Assembly (NCBI GenBank): GCA_049514555.1
Contig: JBEKUY010000012.1
Span: 1-64,000 of the forward strand
Source: JBEKUY01 sp049514555
GTDB taxonomy: Bacteria; Acidobacteriota; Terriglobia; Acidiferrales; UBA7541
DNA length: 64,000 nt
Direction of reading: 5' to 3'
In this document: in pieces, positions 16,678-25,589 of the stretch
How the letters are laid out: each line of letters opens with the position of its first letter
How positions within the stretch are numbered: the stretch's first letter is position 1
The notes under the pieces: generated by a model
What the model saw: only the letters and a program-made list of their open reading frames with translations
Told to the model about the DNA's origin: nothing
The model's database searches: none
Translations under genes and position numbers: made by a program

Positions 16678-17360
16678 AAGCTGAACATCGCATCGGGGCC
16701 ATCGTCAAAAGCAGCCACCGAACAACCAAGCTGGGCCAAGCTCGACTTGATGATCTGAGGTGTGGGAGTCCATTTGTGCCCCGTTCCGACAAACGGTGAG
16801 CCAATCTCCCAAATGCCGCACTCCGGGTGTGGGAGGTACAGAAATACAATTCCGCCACGCTTCAGCTTCGATACCCACTCGCGCAGCAGTTCCTCCCAAT
16901 TCTCATTGTGTTCCAAACAGTGAGAGCTAAAGACATAGTCCAGCGAACCGTCAGTGATCTCGGAGATTGTTTTGGTGGCGCCGGGCCCTCTCCAAATATC
17001 GACCGGAATCGACCCCGGGAGCGGCCACAGTCCGGCTCCGACGTCCACGCCCGTTCCCTGACAGAACTTAAGCGCCTCACGGAAAATGGCGTGGCACGCC
17101 CCTCCAACAGTAAGGTAATCGGGGTAAAACCTTCCCCGGTACTCCCAGCCGCCTGGGCGTCGCCGGACGTCAGGATGTTGGAGTAGGGGCCGATAGACCC
17201 CAAACAAATCGGGACAATCTGGAAGGTTCTCCAACGGTTTCGTTCTCAGTCTATGCACGGCTGCCCTTAGCATCTGTATCGGATGGGAGAAACACTTCCG
17301 TACAAAGCGATACTGCGGCCAGGTTTCGGATGAGGCTGCGCTCTTAGTCATCGCCTTCAT
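16650..17360 (-). CDS. SAM-dependent methyltransferase (class I)
   Basis: 236 residues. The SAM-binding fold starts at GVDVGAGLWPLPGSIPVDIW (about residues 105-124), with the Asp-Val-Gly-Ala-Gly motif I. DGSLDYVFSSHCLEHNENW is the motif after strand 4 (the 'SxHxLEH' signature of methyltransferase type 11/12), and LKRGGIVFLYLPHPECG follows. The N-terminal 90 residues are basic and unlike the core. It has the look of sugar or lipid O-methyltransferases in polysaccharide clusters. ATG 17360 is used; ATG 17351 is an alternative. The end overlaps the GT9 reading frame by 28 nt, so the two are probably co-translated. Substrate unknown. Confidence 0.8.
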   Translation of the reverse strand: MKAMTKSAASSETWPQYRFVRKCFSHPIQMLRAAVHRLRTKPLENLPDCPDLFGVYRPLLQHPDVRRRPGGWEYRGRFYPDYLTVGGACHAIFREALKFCQGTGVDVGAGLWPLPGSIPVDIWRGPGATKTISEITDGSLDYVFSSHCLEHNENWEELLREWVSKLKRGGIVFLYLPHPECGIWEIGSPFVGTGHKWTPTPQIIKSSLAQLGCSVAAFDDGPDAMFSFWVCARKQA

Positions 17361-17402
17361 AGCGCATTGGCCAAATTAGTTTGAGGGACTACGCGAAATT
17401 GT

Positions 17403-18311
17403 TTATCCATTGGTTTGTCGGTTTTGTGCGACAGTCTGACCGGCAGGGGCATCCGCGCGTTTTCCTAAGACACAGACCTGGCCGAGAGTTCCAATGGCAT
17501 CCTCAAGGGCAACGAGCTCAAGATTAGCGAGCTGCGTGAGTCTTCGGATACTCATGTCGGTATAGAGGTACAGGTGTTCTACGCCGTCGAAAAAATCGCG
17601 CCTCGTTTTGAATGGATCTGCATAGTCGCGGCGCTCTACCGGAGTTTGAACGATGGCTACCCCGTCGGGAGCAAGCGCATCGGCGATTCCTTTCCAGAAG
17701 GCCAGCGGTTCCGGGGTATGCTCGGCAACATCAAAAGCAAGGAGTAAATCGCACGGTGGCAACTGGACGCCAGGAAAGATGCCCTCCCGAACTTCAACCT
17801 TGGCATTCTGGCGAATCCAGTCCGCTACAGACGCATCCGCCTCAACACCCACACATCTGTACCCAGACCGCGTTAGCTCGGAGAGAAGAATGCCGGGTGC
17901 GCACCCGACTTCGACTACGCTTCCAGAGCTGGGCCCATAACGCCTTATCAACTCTAACCAATACTCTAGTCGGCCATCAGCTCGATAAACCTCGGCTCGC
18001 TTCTCGATCGGAGGTACACCCATCACCTTTTGACGCAGACGCCAGTAGTTTTCGAGGGAGTAGAATCCCTTCAAAGATTCCGGGGTGGGCGGACGAAGAT
18101 TGACATAGCACCCGCATTCCAGGCACACGCCGTATTGCGGGTTGATCGCCAGCGGTTTGAGTGAGCCACCGCACCAGCACCGCGTGATATCGCGTCTTGG
18201 GATTTTCGAGACGGCACGGTCGCTCAGGCTCCTGTAAATAGAGGTCTCAGCGCGTCGATATAGGCTTGTTGCACTTTTGAAAGGATGCAGAATATGCCGA
18301 AGCTTTATCAT
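17403..18311 (-). CDS. Zinc-ribbon plus SAM methyltransferase protein
   Basis: 302 residues when started at ATG 18311, which lies two bases after the stop of the ABC ATPase gene; a longer upstream frame exists but would overlap that gene. Residues about 43-72 hold RCWCGGSLKPLAINPQYGVC and CLECGCYVN, a four-Cys ribbon typical of the N-terminus of C-methyltransferase-like sugar enzymes. The methyltransferase core shows SVVEVGCAPGILLSELTRSG (motif I), then LLLAFDVAEHTPEPLAFW and LAPDGVAIVQTPV. The ribbon plus 'EVGCAPG' layout resembles glycan-tailoring methyltransferases. It sits directly after the glycan ABC exporter, so it may act on the exported chain. Confidence 0.82.
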   Translation of the reverse strand: MIKLRHILHPFKSATSLYRRAETSIYRSLSDRAVSKIPRRDITRCWCGGSLKPLAINPQYGVCLECGCYVNLRPPTPESLKGFYSLENYWRLRQKVMGVPPIEKRAEVYRADGRLEYWLELIRRYGPSSGSVVEVGCAPGILLSELTRSGYRCVGVEADASVADWIRQNAKVEVREGIFPGVQLPPCDLLLAFDVAEHTPEPLAFWKGIADALAPDGVAIVQTPVERRDYADPFKTRRDFFDGVEHLYLYTDMSIRRLTQLANLELVALEDAIGTLGQVCVLGKRADAPAGQTVAQNRQTNG

Positions 18312-18313
18312 GA

Positions 18314-19597
18314 TTATGAGTTGTCGCGCGTCTCTGCGATTGAAAAGTCCCGCTGCTGGATTTGCCACTTTAGTGCAGGGCAAATCACTCCTGGCCAACG
18401 CTCCGGGTACCTGCCACTCACGCCTCCGGTCTGCTCAACAAAGAAACTGACCACACCCTCTTCGTAGAAGAGCGGTTCGACAAATGGTATGTCGGCTGAA
18501 ACTGTCACCCAATACGGACCCTCATTCAGGAAGTTACCGGGGATCTCACAGCGACTCGTGTAAACGCCCGGAGGCCGCGGAACCCCATCCCAAGCGTCAT
18601 CTAGGCTGTCCGCCGACGTGAAAGCAATTGTTCCATCAGACGTCTGTAGGCGGAGAGCAGTCCGCACGTGAGTGAGTTTCTTGAGCACACAATATTCGAT
18701 CTCAATCCAAAAGCTCTGTCGAATATCTACCCTATTCGCGGCCTCGTTGTTTGGTCCTATCACACGCACAGCTCGCAACTGCATCTTGTCGTTCCCTGGG
18801 ACCCGATCTGCGCCGTCCCAGCGACGTTCGCCAGTCTCCACTGCTCCCGTCGAGACGTAGGCGGCAACGACGTCCTCCACGCGCCCCTCCAGCTTGGTCT
18901 TGCCCTCGTCCAGCCAGATCGCAGCCTGACAGAGTCGCGTGACCGCACCTAGGTTGTGGCTCACAAAGACAACCGTCCGACCCGACCGTGCTACGTCGCC
19001 CATTTTACCCAGGCATTTCTTTTGGAAGGCGATGTCGCCGACGGCGAGGACTTCATCTACGAGCAGGATTTCCGGCTCGAGGTGCGCGGCGACGGCAAAG
19101 GCCAGGCGGACGAACATGCCGCTGGAATAATGCTTTACCGGGGTATCGATGAATTTCTCGATCTCGGCGAAGGCCACGATTTCGTCGAATTTGCGCTCGA
19201 TTTCGCGCTTCTTCATGCCCAGGATCGCGCCGCTCAGGAAAGTATTCTCGCGGCCGGTCAGCTCAGGATGAAAACCGGTGCCGACTTCGAGCAGGCTGCC
19301 GACGTGGCCGTGAACCTCGGCCCAGCCGGTGGTCGGGCGGGTGATGCGCGAGAGAATCTTCAGCAGGGTGGTTTTCCCCGCGCCGTTGCGCCCGATCAGG
19401 CCCAGGACCTCGCCTTCCCGTACTTCAAAGTTGACGTCGCGGAGCGCCCAAAAAGTCTCCCGCGGCGCGTGCTGGAAAAACTTCCAGGGAGCGAGCAACG
19501 CCTGGGCAAGCTTGTCGCGCAGCGCACTGTAACGTTCGCGCTCGCCGATGCGGTAGCGCTTGCCGATTCCCTCTGCGCGGATGACGACGTCACTCAT
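18314..19597 (-). CDS. wzt: Polysaccharide ABC exporter ATPase (Wzt type)
   Basis: 427-residue ATPase energising export of O-antigen- or teichoic-acid-like glycans. Seen: Walker A GRNGAGKTTL (about 69-78), signature YSSGMFVRLAFAVA (about 157), Walker B ILLVDEVLAVGD and switch His in VFVSHNLG. ALRDVNFEVREGEVLGLIGR and YRIGERERYSALRDKLA are typical of Wzt/TagH proteins. Residues about 255-427 form an extra beta-rich Wzt C-terminal domain that, in known homologues, binds the finished glycan chain end. It lies downstream of the permease with a 47-base gap. The presence of this domain suggests export of a capped or chain-length-controlled polysaccharide. Confidence 0.93.
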   Translation of the reverse strand: MSDVVIRAEGIGKRYRIGERERYSALRDKLAQALLAPWKFFQHAPRETFWALRDVNFEVREGEVLGLIGRNGAGKTTLLKILSRITRPTTGWAEVHGHVGSLLEVGTGFHPELTGRENTFLSGAILGMKKREIERKFDEIVAFAEIEKFIDTPVKHYSSGMFVRLAFAVAAHLEPEILLVDEVLAVGDIAFQKKCLGKMGDVARSGRTVVFVSHNLGAVTRLCQAAIWLDEGKTKLEGRVEDVVAAYVSTGAVETGERRWDGADRVPGNDKMQLRAVRVIGPNNEAANRVDIRQSFWIEIEYCVLKKLTHVRTALRLQTSDGTIAFTSADSLDDAWDGVPRPPGVYTSRCEIPGNFLNEGPYWVTVSADIPFVEPLFYEEGVVSFFVEQTGGVSGRYPERWPGVICPALKWQIQQRDFSIAETRDNS

Positions 19598-19644
19598 CGG
19601 AAGACCGTTTGAACGTTGACCTCATATTGGCCTACCACCATTTT

Positions 19645-20535
19645 TCATACCATGTCCGCAACGGTTCCTTCCATGCGCTGGAAGAAAAGCCATCCGCCGA
19701 GCAGAACCACGAAGACCATCGCGGTCGAGGCCAGGAGCAAAGCCCCGGGCGGCTGGCCGTGGCCCGTCAGCGCCCAGCGAAATCCTTCAATCACGCCCGC
19801 CATCGGATTCAGGCCGTACAGCCAGCGCCAGCGCGCGGGAATGAGCGTGCTCGGATAGGCCACCGGCGAAGCCAGCATCCAGAACTGCACGAGGAAGGGC
19901 ACCACGTAGCGCACGTCGCGGTAGAGCGCGTTCAGCGCCGCGAACCACAGCCCGACCCCAAGCGCCGTCAGTATCGCCAAGAGCAGCAGCGCAGGCAGCC
20001 AGAGCGCCGCGAGCCCCGGCCGGATGCCGTATGCCAATATCAGCGCGATCAGCACGACGAAACCGATGGCAAAATCCACCAGTCCGCCGAGCACCGCAGA
20101 AATCGGCAGCACCAGCCGCGGGAAGTACACTTTGGTGATCATCTGCTGGCTCGAAACCACGATATTCGTCGCGGCCTGCAGCGCCCCGGAGAAGAACGTC
20201 CAGGGCAACACCGCGGCGAAGTAGAAAACCAGCGGAGGTATCCCCGCCGGAGCCAGCTTGGCCAATTTCCCAAAAAAGAGCACGAAGACCGCCGTGGTCA
20301 GCAGCGGCTGCAGGACGACCCAGGCCACGCCGATAACCGTCTGCTTGTAACGCACTTTGACGTCCCGCCAGACGAAGAAGTACAGCAGCTCGCGGTAGGC
20401 CCAGACCTCGCCGAGGCGCAGCTCGAGCCACTTGCTTGGCGGCGTGATCCTGAGCACAGGCCGTGGCGCACCCTGCGTGGGCAGAGCGGCGGCGGCAAGC
20501 TCAGGCGCTGTCGAAATGGAGTGCAATTCCCCCAA
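19645..20535 (-). CDS. wzm: Polysaccharide ABC exporter permease (Wzm type)
   Basis: 296-residue inner-membrane partner of Wzt. The N-terminus holds ELRLGEVWAYRELLYFFVWR followed by DVKVRYKQTVIGVAWVVLQP, the signature entry of Wzm/KpsM/TagG permeases. Six hydrophobic helices follow (about residues 65-285), with FAALNALYRDVRYVVPFLVQ in the last third. The start is probably TTG at 20535: AAGGA lies five bases before it and no ATG is well placed. Together with Wzt it would move an undecaprenyl-linked glycan across the inner membrane. Confidence 0.9.
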   Translation of the reverse strand: MGELHSISTAPELAAAALPTQGAPRPVLRITPPSKWLELRLGEVWAYRELLYFFVWRDVKVRYKQTVIGVAWVVLQPLLTTAVFVLFFGKLAKLAPAGIPPLVFYFAAVLPWTFFSGALQAATNIVVSSQQMITKVYFPRLVLPISAVLGGLVDFAIGFVVLIALILAYGIRPGLAALWLPALLLLAILTALGVGLWFAALNALYRDVRYVVPFLVQFWMLASPVAYPSTLIPARWRWLYGLNPMAGVIEGFRWALTGHGQPPGALLLASTAMVFVVLLGGWLFFQRMEGTVADMV

Positions 20536-20672
20536 ACTGGTCCTTCGCGAGATCCCGCGTCTCGTCCCCGAATAAGATTATCAGAGAAGGGGCCGCACCG
20601 AGGAAGCGGCTGTCCCCAGAGCGGCAACATCCCTCATTTGATTCACGGCAAAACGCTCGTGGCCGTGCTCGC

Positions 20673-22229
20673 CTACTGGGCGTCCGCCGGGTTGGCCTTC
20701 AACTGCTTCAGGTCCCTCTCCTCGATGGTCTGCATCAGCGCGCCGCGGTGGAACAGGTAGTCCCGGAAACGTACCCCGACCCTCCGGGGCACTTGCTGGA
20801 ACTGGTTTCGCGCCATTTCGCTCCAGGAAATCGGCCCGCGGACGGGGATCAGGTGCATGCCCCACTGGAACATAAAGCCGAGGTTCCACGCGATGAACAG
20901 CGCAAGAATGACGCTTGCGCACGCCAGCGCCGCTCGCTCTCGCGCAAAGAGTCTGCCGAAGCTTTCGAGCGTCATCGCCAGTCCGAGAACGAACAGCGGC
21001 GTCAGCGACACGAAGAACCGGTTCCCGTAGGACGACAAGCCGTCCCAGTTCGGATAGGCCGCCACAACGTAATAGAACGCCAGCGCGCTCGCGACCAGCG
21101 GGCCGCCGACCCTCGGCTTCTTCTTCCAGAGGAGAACCATGCCCGCCAGCGCAAACAGCAGAATGGGCGTCCAGCTCAACAGGCCGTGGTCAGACGAAAA
21201 CAGGACGTCCCACAACGCGGGCCGGGTCCAGCCCCACTCCCTGAGCGGAATGTAGCCGCTCTCGAACGGGTGGCCGTAGATCATCAGCCGAGTGACCCAC
21301 GTCGGGAGAAGCGCCACCCCGATTGCGGCGATGAAGAGCGCATGGCGCAGTGCGAGCTGCCGCGCCGGCGTCGAAGCAACGGGAGATCCCCGCCAGCTCC
21401 GCAGATATCCCCCGAAGCCCTCGATTCCGGGCACGAGCAGGAATGCGGCGTTCAGGTAATACACGTTGATCATCAGGCCCGCGCTCAGCCCGAGCAGGAG
21501 CCACTGGGCGAGGGTTCGGCCTTCGCGCGTGCGATGCCAATACCAGATAAACAGCGCGCACGCGAACGCGGAGTGCGCGTGCGACCACGACGGATTGAAG
21601 TACGCGTACACGGGAAATGACGATGCCCACCAAACACCCAACGTCCCGAGCAGCGCCCAGCGCTCGGCGACGTACTCCCGCGCCACTCGGAATGACAGCC
21701 ACAGCCCCAGAAAGCCGTAGAACGCCGTGGCCAGGGCCATGGCCAGACGATAGGGCGTCGAGTAGCCGTCCGCCGCCACCGTCGACCCCAGCCCGCGAGC
21801 CATCAAGACGCCGCTGTGTGCCAGCAGCAGGAAGGGGCTCCACAGAATCGCGGGACCGACGCTGAAATGGTTATCCAAGCGTCCTGTGGGCGTGTAAAAC
21901 TGCTGCCGCACCTCGCCGCTTTCAGCCACGTGGCTATCGCGGAAGCTTGGATTCGCGGCGCGGTAGTCCTTTTCGAACCGGAGGTTGTGGTCAATCAGCA
22001 AGGCTCGAACGTACGAGTAGTACCCCACGCCATCGCCGCGCACCCAGGGATTCATGAGCGGGAGGCTCAGCAGGAAGACAAGCAGAAGAATGTGTTCGCA
22101 GCCGAAGCGGCGGCGCGCGCCGGTGCCTTGAAGGGTGTGACTCATTTTTGCGCCCCGTAGGTTATCAGCTTTCACAGGTGCTTTGCTTTGACGCGCTGCG
22201 GGGGAAGGGGCAGCGCGGGGCCGGTTCAT
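20673..22229 (-). CDS. GT-C-type integral membrane glycosyltransferase-like protein
   Basis: 518 residues with about 11 membrane helices. After a short basic N-terminus and a first helix comes WVRGDGVGYYSYVRALLIDH, an acidic, aromatic first periplasmic loop as in ArnT/PMT/GT39-like enzymes, which use polyprenyl-phosphate sugars at the outer face of the inner membrane. ATG 22229 overlaps the preceding TGA (TGATG); ATG 22145 (MSHTLQG) is an alternative that skips a 28-residue basic leader. A function in adding a sugar to lipid or glycan outside the cytoplasm is inferred. The match is by topology and loop character rather than a diagnostic motif. Confidence 0.7.
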   Translation of the reverse strand: MNRPRAAPSPAARQSKAPVKADNLRGAKMSHTLQGTGARRRFGCEHILLLVFLLSLPLMNPWVRGDGVGYYSYVRALLIDHNLRFEKDYRAANPSFRDSHVAESGEVRQQFYTPTGRLDNHFSVGPAILWSPFLLLAHSGVLMARGLGSTVAADGYSTPYRLAMALATAFYGFLGLWLSFRVAREYVAERWALLGTLGVWWASSFPVYAYFNPSWSHAHSAFACALFIWYWHRTREGRTLAQWLLLGLSAGLMINVYYLNAAFLLVPGIEGFGGYLRSWRGSPVASTPARQLALRHALFIAAIGVALLPTWVTRLMIYGHPFESGYIPLREWGWTRPALWDVLFSSDHGLLSWTPILLFALAGMVLLWKKKPRVGGPLVASALAFYYVVAAYPNWDGLSSYGNRFFVSLTPLFVLGLAMTLESFGRLFARERAALACASVILALFIAWNLGFMFQWGMHLIPVRGPISWSEMARNQFQQVPRRVGVRFRDYLFHRGALMQTIEERDLKQLKANPADAQ

Positions 22230-23236
22230 CAAACGGCGCTGGGTGCCACGGCGCGCGAACGCGCCTCGCCCGCCCGTTTCGAACGGAAGTACTCCGCCAC
22301 ACGGTCAATGATTTCCGCGAGCGATGTCTTGGGGCGGAAACCAGTGAGCCCGTAAAGTTTTTCAATCGCCGGAACGCGGCGCAGCATGTCTTCAAACCCG
22401 GGTTCGTAGGCCTGATCGTAAGGAATATAGGTAATCGGCGATGAGCTGCCCGTCCGTTCCTTCACACGCTTCGCCAGCTCCTCGATGGTGACCTCTTCCG
22501 TGTTGCCGATATTCACGACCTCGCCCACAGCCTTGTCGGTTGCCATCAGCCTCGTAAGCGCCTCCACAGTGTCCCGCACGTCACAGAAGCAACGCGACTG
22601 CTTCCCCGAGCCGTAAACCGTCATCGGCGCGTTATCGAGCGCCTGCTGGACAAAATTCGGCAGCACCATACCGTACCGCCCGGTTTGACGCGGGCCCACC
22701 GTGTTGAACAGCCTCGCTACGATCACCGGCAGTTTCTTCTCTTTCCAGTATGAAAGCGCCAGGAATTCATCGAGCGCCTTGGACGCCGCGTAGCTCCACC
22801 GGCCCTTCGTGGTCGGTCCGAGCACCAGGTCAGCATCCTCGTGAAACGGCACATGGGTATTCTTGCCGTAGACTTCGGAGGTCGAGGCCGTCACGACGAG
22901 CTTTCGCTTCTTGCAGGCGGCCTCAAGCACGAGCTGGGTTCCGTTTACGTTCGTCTCAATGGTGCGCACCGGGCTTTCCACAATCAAGCGCACGCCCACC
23001 GCCGCAGCCAAGTGCACCACCACGTCGGCTTCGTCCACCAGCTCCGCCAACAATTGCCGGTTCTCGATGGAATCCAGGAAGTATTGCAGATGCTCGAACT
23101 GCTTCAGATGCCGGATGTTGTCCATGCTGCCGGTCGAGAGGTTGTCGAGGAGAACGACCTGATTCCCTCGATTCAACAGAAGTTCCGCCAGATGCGATCC
23201 GATGAAACCGGCGCCTCCGGTGATCAGAAAACGCAC
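22229..23236 (-). CDS. NAD-dependent sugar-nucleotide epimerase/dehydratase (extended SDR)
   Basis: 335 residues. NAD-binding GGAGFIGSHLAELLLNRG at the start, then VVLLDNLSTGSMDNIRHL, VVHLAAAVGVRLIVESP, TASTSEVYGKNTHVPFHED, catalytic Tyr-x3-Lys in WSYAASKALDE, and RLFNTVGPRQTGRYGMVLP. These are typical of UDP-glucose 4-epimerase/UDP-glucuronate decarboxylase-like SDRs; the S-E-V-Y-G-K and G-R-Y-G-M-V-x-P combination resembles the UDP-GlcA decarboxylase or dTDP-glucose side. The start is GTG 23236 behind a strong AAGGAGG. It lies 15 bases after the BY-kinase gene. It supplies an activated sugar for the glycan; which sugar is uncertain. Confidence 0.9.
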   Translation of the reverse strand: MRFLITGGAGFIGSHLAELLLNRGNQVVLLDNLSTGSMDNIRHLKQFEHLQYFLDSIENRQLLAELVDEADVVVHLAAAVGVRLIVESPVRTIETNVNGTQLVLEAACKKRKLVVTASTSEVYGKNTHVPFHEDADLVLGPTTKGRWSYAASKALDEFLALSYWKEKKLPVIVARLFNTVGPRQTGRYGMVLPNFVQQALDNAPMTVYGSGKQSRCFCDVRDTVEALTRLMATDKAVGEVVNIGNTEEVTIEELAKRVKERTGSSSPITYIPYDQAYEPGFEDMLRRVPAIEKLYGLTGFRPKTSLAEIIDRVAEYFRSKRAGEARSRAVAPSAV

Positions 23237-23251
23237 ACTGCCTCCTTGCCC

Positions 23252-25582
23252 TCAGAGAGTCTCCGTGTCTTCTTCGTGGGCATCGGCAGTCGGCACCGGA
23301 GCGGGACCGTTGTCCATGGGCTGGTCGGCCGATTTCTCTTGCCCGTAGCCACCATACGAATAGGGATAGTAGCGGTAAGAATAATAGTAATCCGGAGCGC
23401 TGGAATCCACGGCATTTAGGACGACGCCCAGGAGGCGGCAATTCACGCTCTTCAGCAGGTCGTGCGTGCGCGTAAACGCCTGCTTGGGCGTTTCGCCGCT
23501 GCGGACCACCAGCAGCACCCCGTCCGCCTGCACCGAGAGAATCACTGCATCCGTGGCCGCCATGATCGGCGGCGTGTCAATCACGATGAACTTAAACCTC
23601 GTGCGCAGCTCGGCGATGGCCTTCGCCACACGGTCGGAAGAAAGCAGGTCGGCCGGATTCGGCGGCAGCGGCCCGGTGGGGATCGCGGCGAGGTTACTGA
23701 TCACCGGATGCGGGATGGTGACCAGCTCAAGGCTCGAGACGCCCGCCAGGTACGAACTCAGTCCCGCGTATTTTCCGTCACCCAGGCTCAGCACCCGGCC
23801 CACGCCGGGCTTGCGCAGATCCGCGTCAATCAGCAGTGTGCGGTCGCCGAGTTGCGCCAGGGTCACCGCGAGATTTGCGGCTGCGGTGGTCTTGCCCTCC
23901 TGCGGCAGCGCGCTCGTGACCAGAATGACCTGCGGCGGGTGATCGGCCTGGGAAAGCAGCAGGGACGTGCGCAGCGCCCGGAACGCCTCCGACATCTGCG
24001 ATTTCGGTTGATGGTGCGAAACCAACTCCATCCGCGCCTCGTGCCCGTTCGCTCCCGCCGGCTTCAGCAGTCGGTGGTGCCGCCCGGTGCCGTTTGTCGT
24101 CGTAAACATGGGCACGACCGCCAGAGAGGGCAGCCGCGCCAGGGTTTCAATGTCGTCCGGTGTCTTCACCGTGTTGTCCATGTACTCGCGCAACAGCGCC
24201 AGGCCTACGCCCCCCATCAAGCCCACCAAAAACGCCAGGGCGAGGTTGTGGGACTTCGAGGGCCGCGTCGGGGTCGTTGGCACCATGGCCGGATCCACAA
24301 CCCGGATATTTGACGACCGCAACCCTGCCGAGATGCTCGCTTCCTTCAGTTTCGTGAGCAGACCCTCGTAGAGCTGCTTGTTAGCCTCCGCCTCACGCTT
24401 CAGGATGTTGTACTGTACCAGCCGCTCGGCCATCTCGTTCGCTTCGATCTTCTGCTTATCGAGCGCTTGCGACAGCAACAGTTCGTGCTGGCGCGCCCCT
24501 CGGTAATCGTTCTCGATGCGATTGGCGATGTTCTTCTTTTCCTGGCCCACCAACTGGTCGAGTTCCTTCATCTGGCCTTGGAGCCGCTGCACCTTCGGGA
24601 AATTCGGTCCGTATTGGTTCAGTGCTTCGTTGTACTGGGCATCGACATCGTTCCTCTTTTGGAGCAGGCCCTGCAGCATGGCGTTGTCGCGGACTTCCGG
24701 AACGGCCTCGAGGCTTCCGGATTGCCCCATCTGATAGATCGCCTCTTTCGTCATCCGGTTGCTTTGCGCGTCGGTCAGCTCCTTGTTCAGGTCGGAGAGC
24801 CGCTGGGTCGTAATGTTCTGCTTTTCGTCCACCGCCCAGATCTGGTTCTGTCGCTCGTAAGCAAGGCGAGCATCTTCTGACTTCTCCACCTTGATCTTTA
24901 ATTCATTGAGTTGATTGGCCAGCCACGAGGAAGCCTGCGTCGTGGCCTCGTACCGGCTGCGGAAGTTCTGCTCGATATAGTTCTCGATGTGCGTGTTGAC
25001 GACACGCGCAGCCAGTTGCGGGTCGGTCGACTCAAAGCTCACATCCAAGAGCCGGCTGTTTGGCACGCGCTTCACACTCAGGCTTCCCAAGAACGCGCCC
25101 AGCTCCGGCGGACGCTTCTGGCCCGCCATGCCTCCTGCGGCGGGTCCTTCGGAGGAAGCATTCTCCGCGAATTCCGATTGCCCGAAGAGACCGACGCTTC
25201 GGATCGTTTGGACCGCCAGTGTCTCGCTTTGCAGAATCTTCGACTGTGTCTCGATGTAGTTCTCAAGGTCGATATACACCTCATAGGGGTCGGTGCCTTG
25301 AAATGGCAGGATATTCGAGTTCTCCCGATCGATCTCGATCCGCGCTGTCGCCAGAAAAACCGGCTGCATTCGGAACGTGGCGATCGTAACAATCGTCACG
25401 ACGGTCAGCAGGAATGCCAAAATCAGCCACTGGTGCTTCCGCAGGATGAGCAGGTAGTCGTAGAGGTGTGGCTCCCGAGGTGTAAGGTCCCAAACTGGCA
25501 GGTGATGACCTGGCACAGGCCTGGCTTCGATGGTCCGGATCGAACCGTTCTCACGTGGCACGATCTTGTTCGCTTCGTCCAT
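23252..25582 (-). CDS. Polysaccharide co-polymerase fused to BY-type tyrosine kinase (Wzc/GumC-like)
   Basis: 776 residues; start ATG 25582 behind AAGGA (an upstream frame would overlap the export gene). Order: short cytoplasmic N-terminus, membrane helix at about 50-70, a Wzz-type periplasmic coiled-coil region (about 75-440), second membrane helix at about 445-465, then a cytoplasmic kinase with Walker A ALPQEGKTT (about 560), Walker A' LLIDADLRKP, and FIVIDTPPIMAATDAV as Walker B. The tail has a tyrosine cluster (YYYSYRYYPYSYGGYG, about 730-746), the usual autophosphorylation site. In homologues, cycles of Tyr phosphorylation control chain length and export through Wza. It sits directly downstream of the Wza-like gene. 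Confidence 0.95.
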   Translation of the reverse strand: MDEANKIVPRENGSIRTIEARPVPGHHLPVWDLTPREPHLYDYLLILRKHQWLILAFLLTVVTIVTIATFRMQPVFLATARIEIDRENSNILPFQGTDPYEVYIDLENYIETQSKILQSETLAVQTIRSVGLFGQSEFAENASSEGPAAGGMAGQKRPPELGAFLGSLSVKRVPNSRLLDVSFESTDPQLAARVVNTHIENYIEQNFRSRYEATTQASSWLANQLNELKIKVEKSEDARLAYERQNQIWAVDEKQNITTQRLSDLNKELTDAQSNRMTKEAIYQMGQSGSLEAVPEVRDNAMLQGLLQKRNDVDAQYNEALNQYGPNFPKVQRLQGQMKELDQLVGQEKKNIANRIENDYRGARQHELLLSQALDKQKIEANEMAERLVQYNILKREAEANKQLYEGLLTKLKEASISAGLRSSNIRVVDPAMVPTTPTRPSKSHNLALAFLVGLMGGVGLALLREYMDNTVKTPDDIETLARLPSLAVVPMFTTTNGTGRHHRLLKPAGANGHEARMELVSHHQPKSQMSEAFRALRTSLLLSQADHPPQVILVTSALPQEGKTTAAANLAVTLAQLGDRTLLIDADLRKPGVGRVLSLGDGKYAGLSSYLAGVSSLELVTIPHPVISNLAAIPTGPLPPNPADLLSSDRVAKAIAELRTRFKFIVIDTPPIMAATDAVILSVQADGVLLVVRSGETPKQAFTRTHDLLKSVNCRLLGVVLNAVDSSAPDYYYSYRYYPYSYGGYGQEKSADQPMDNGPAPVPTADAHEEDTETL

Positions 25583-25589
25583 AGCTTCC

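Noticed and set aside
18312..18398. Longer start for the ribbon-methyltransferase gene
   Set aside because: It would overlap the Wzt gene by 85 nt, and the extra residues are the out-of-frame translation of Wzt's end.
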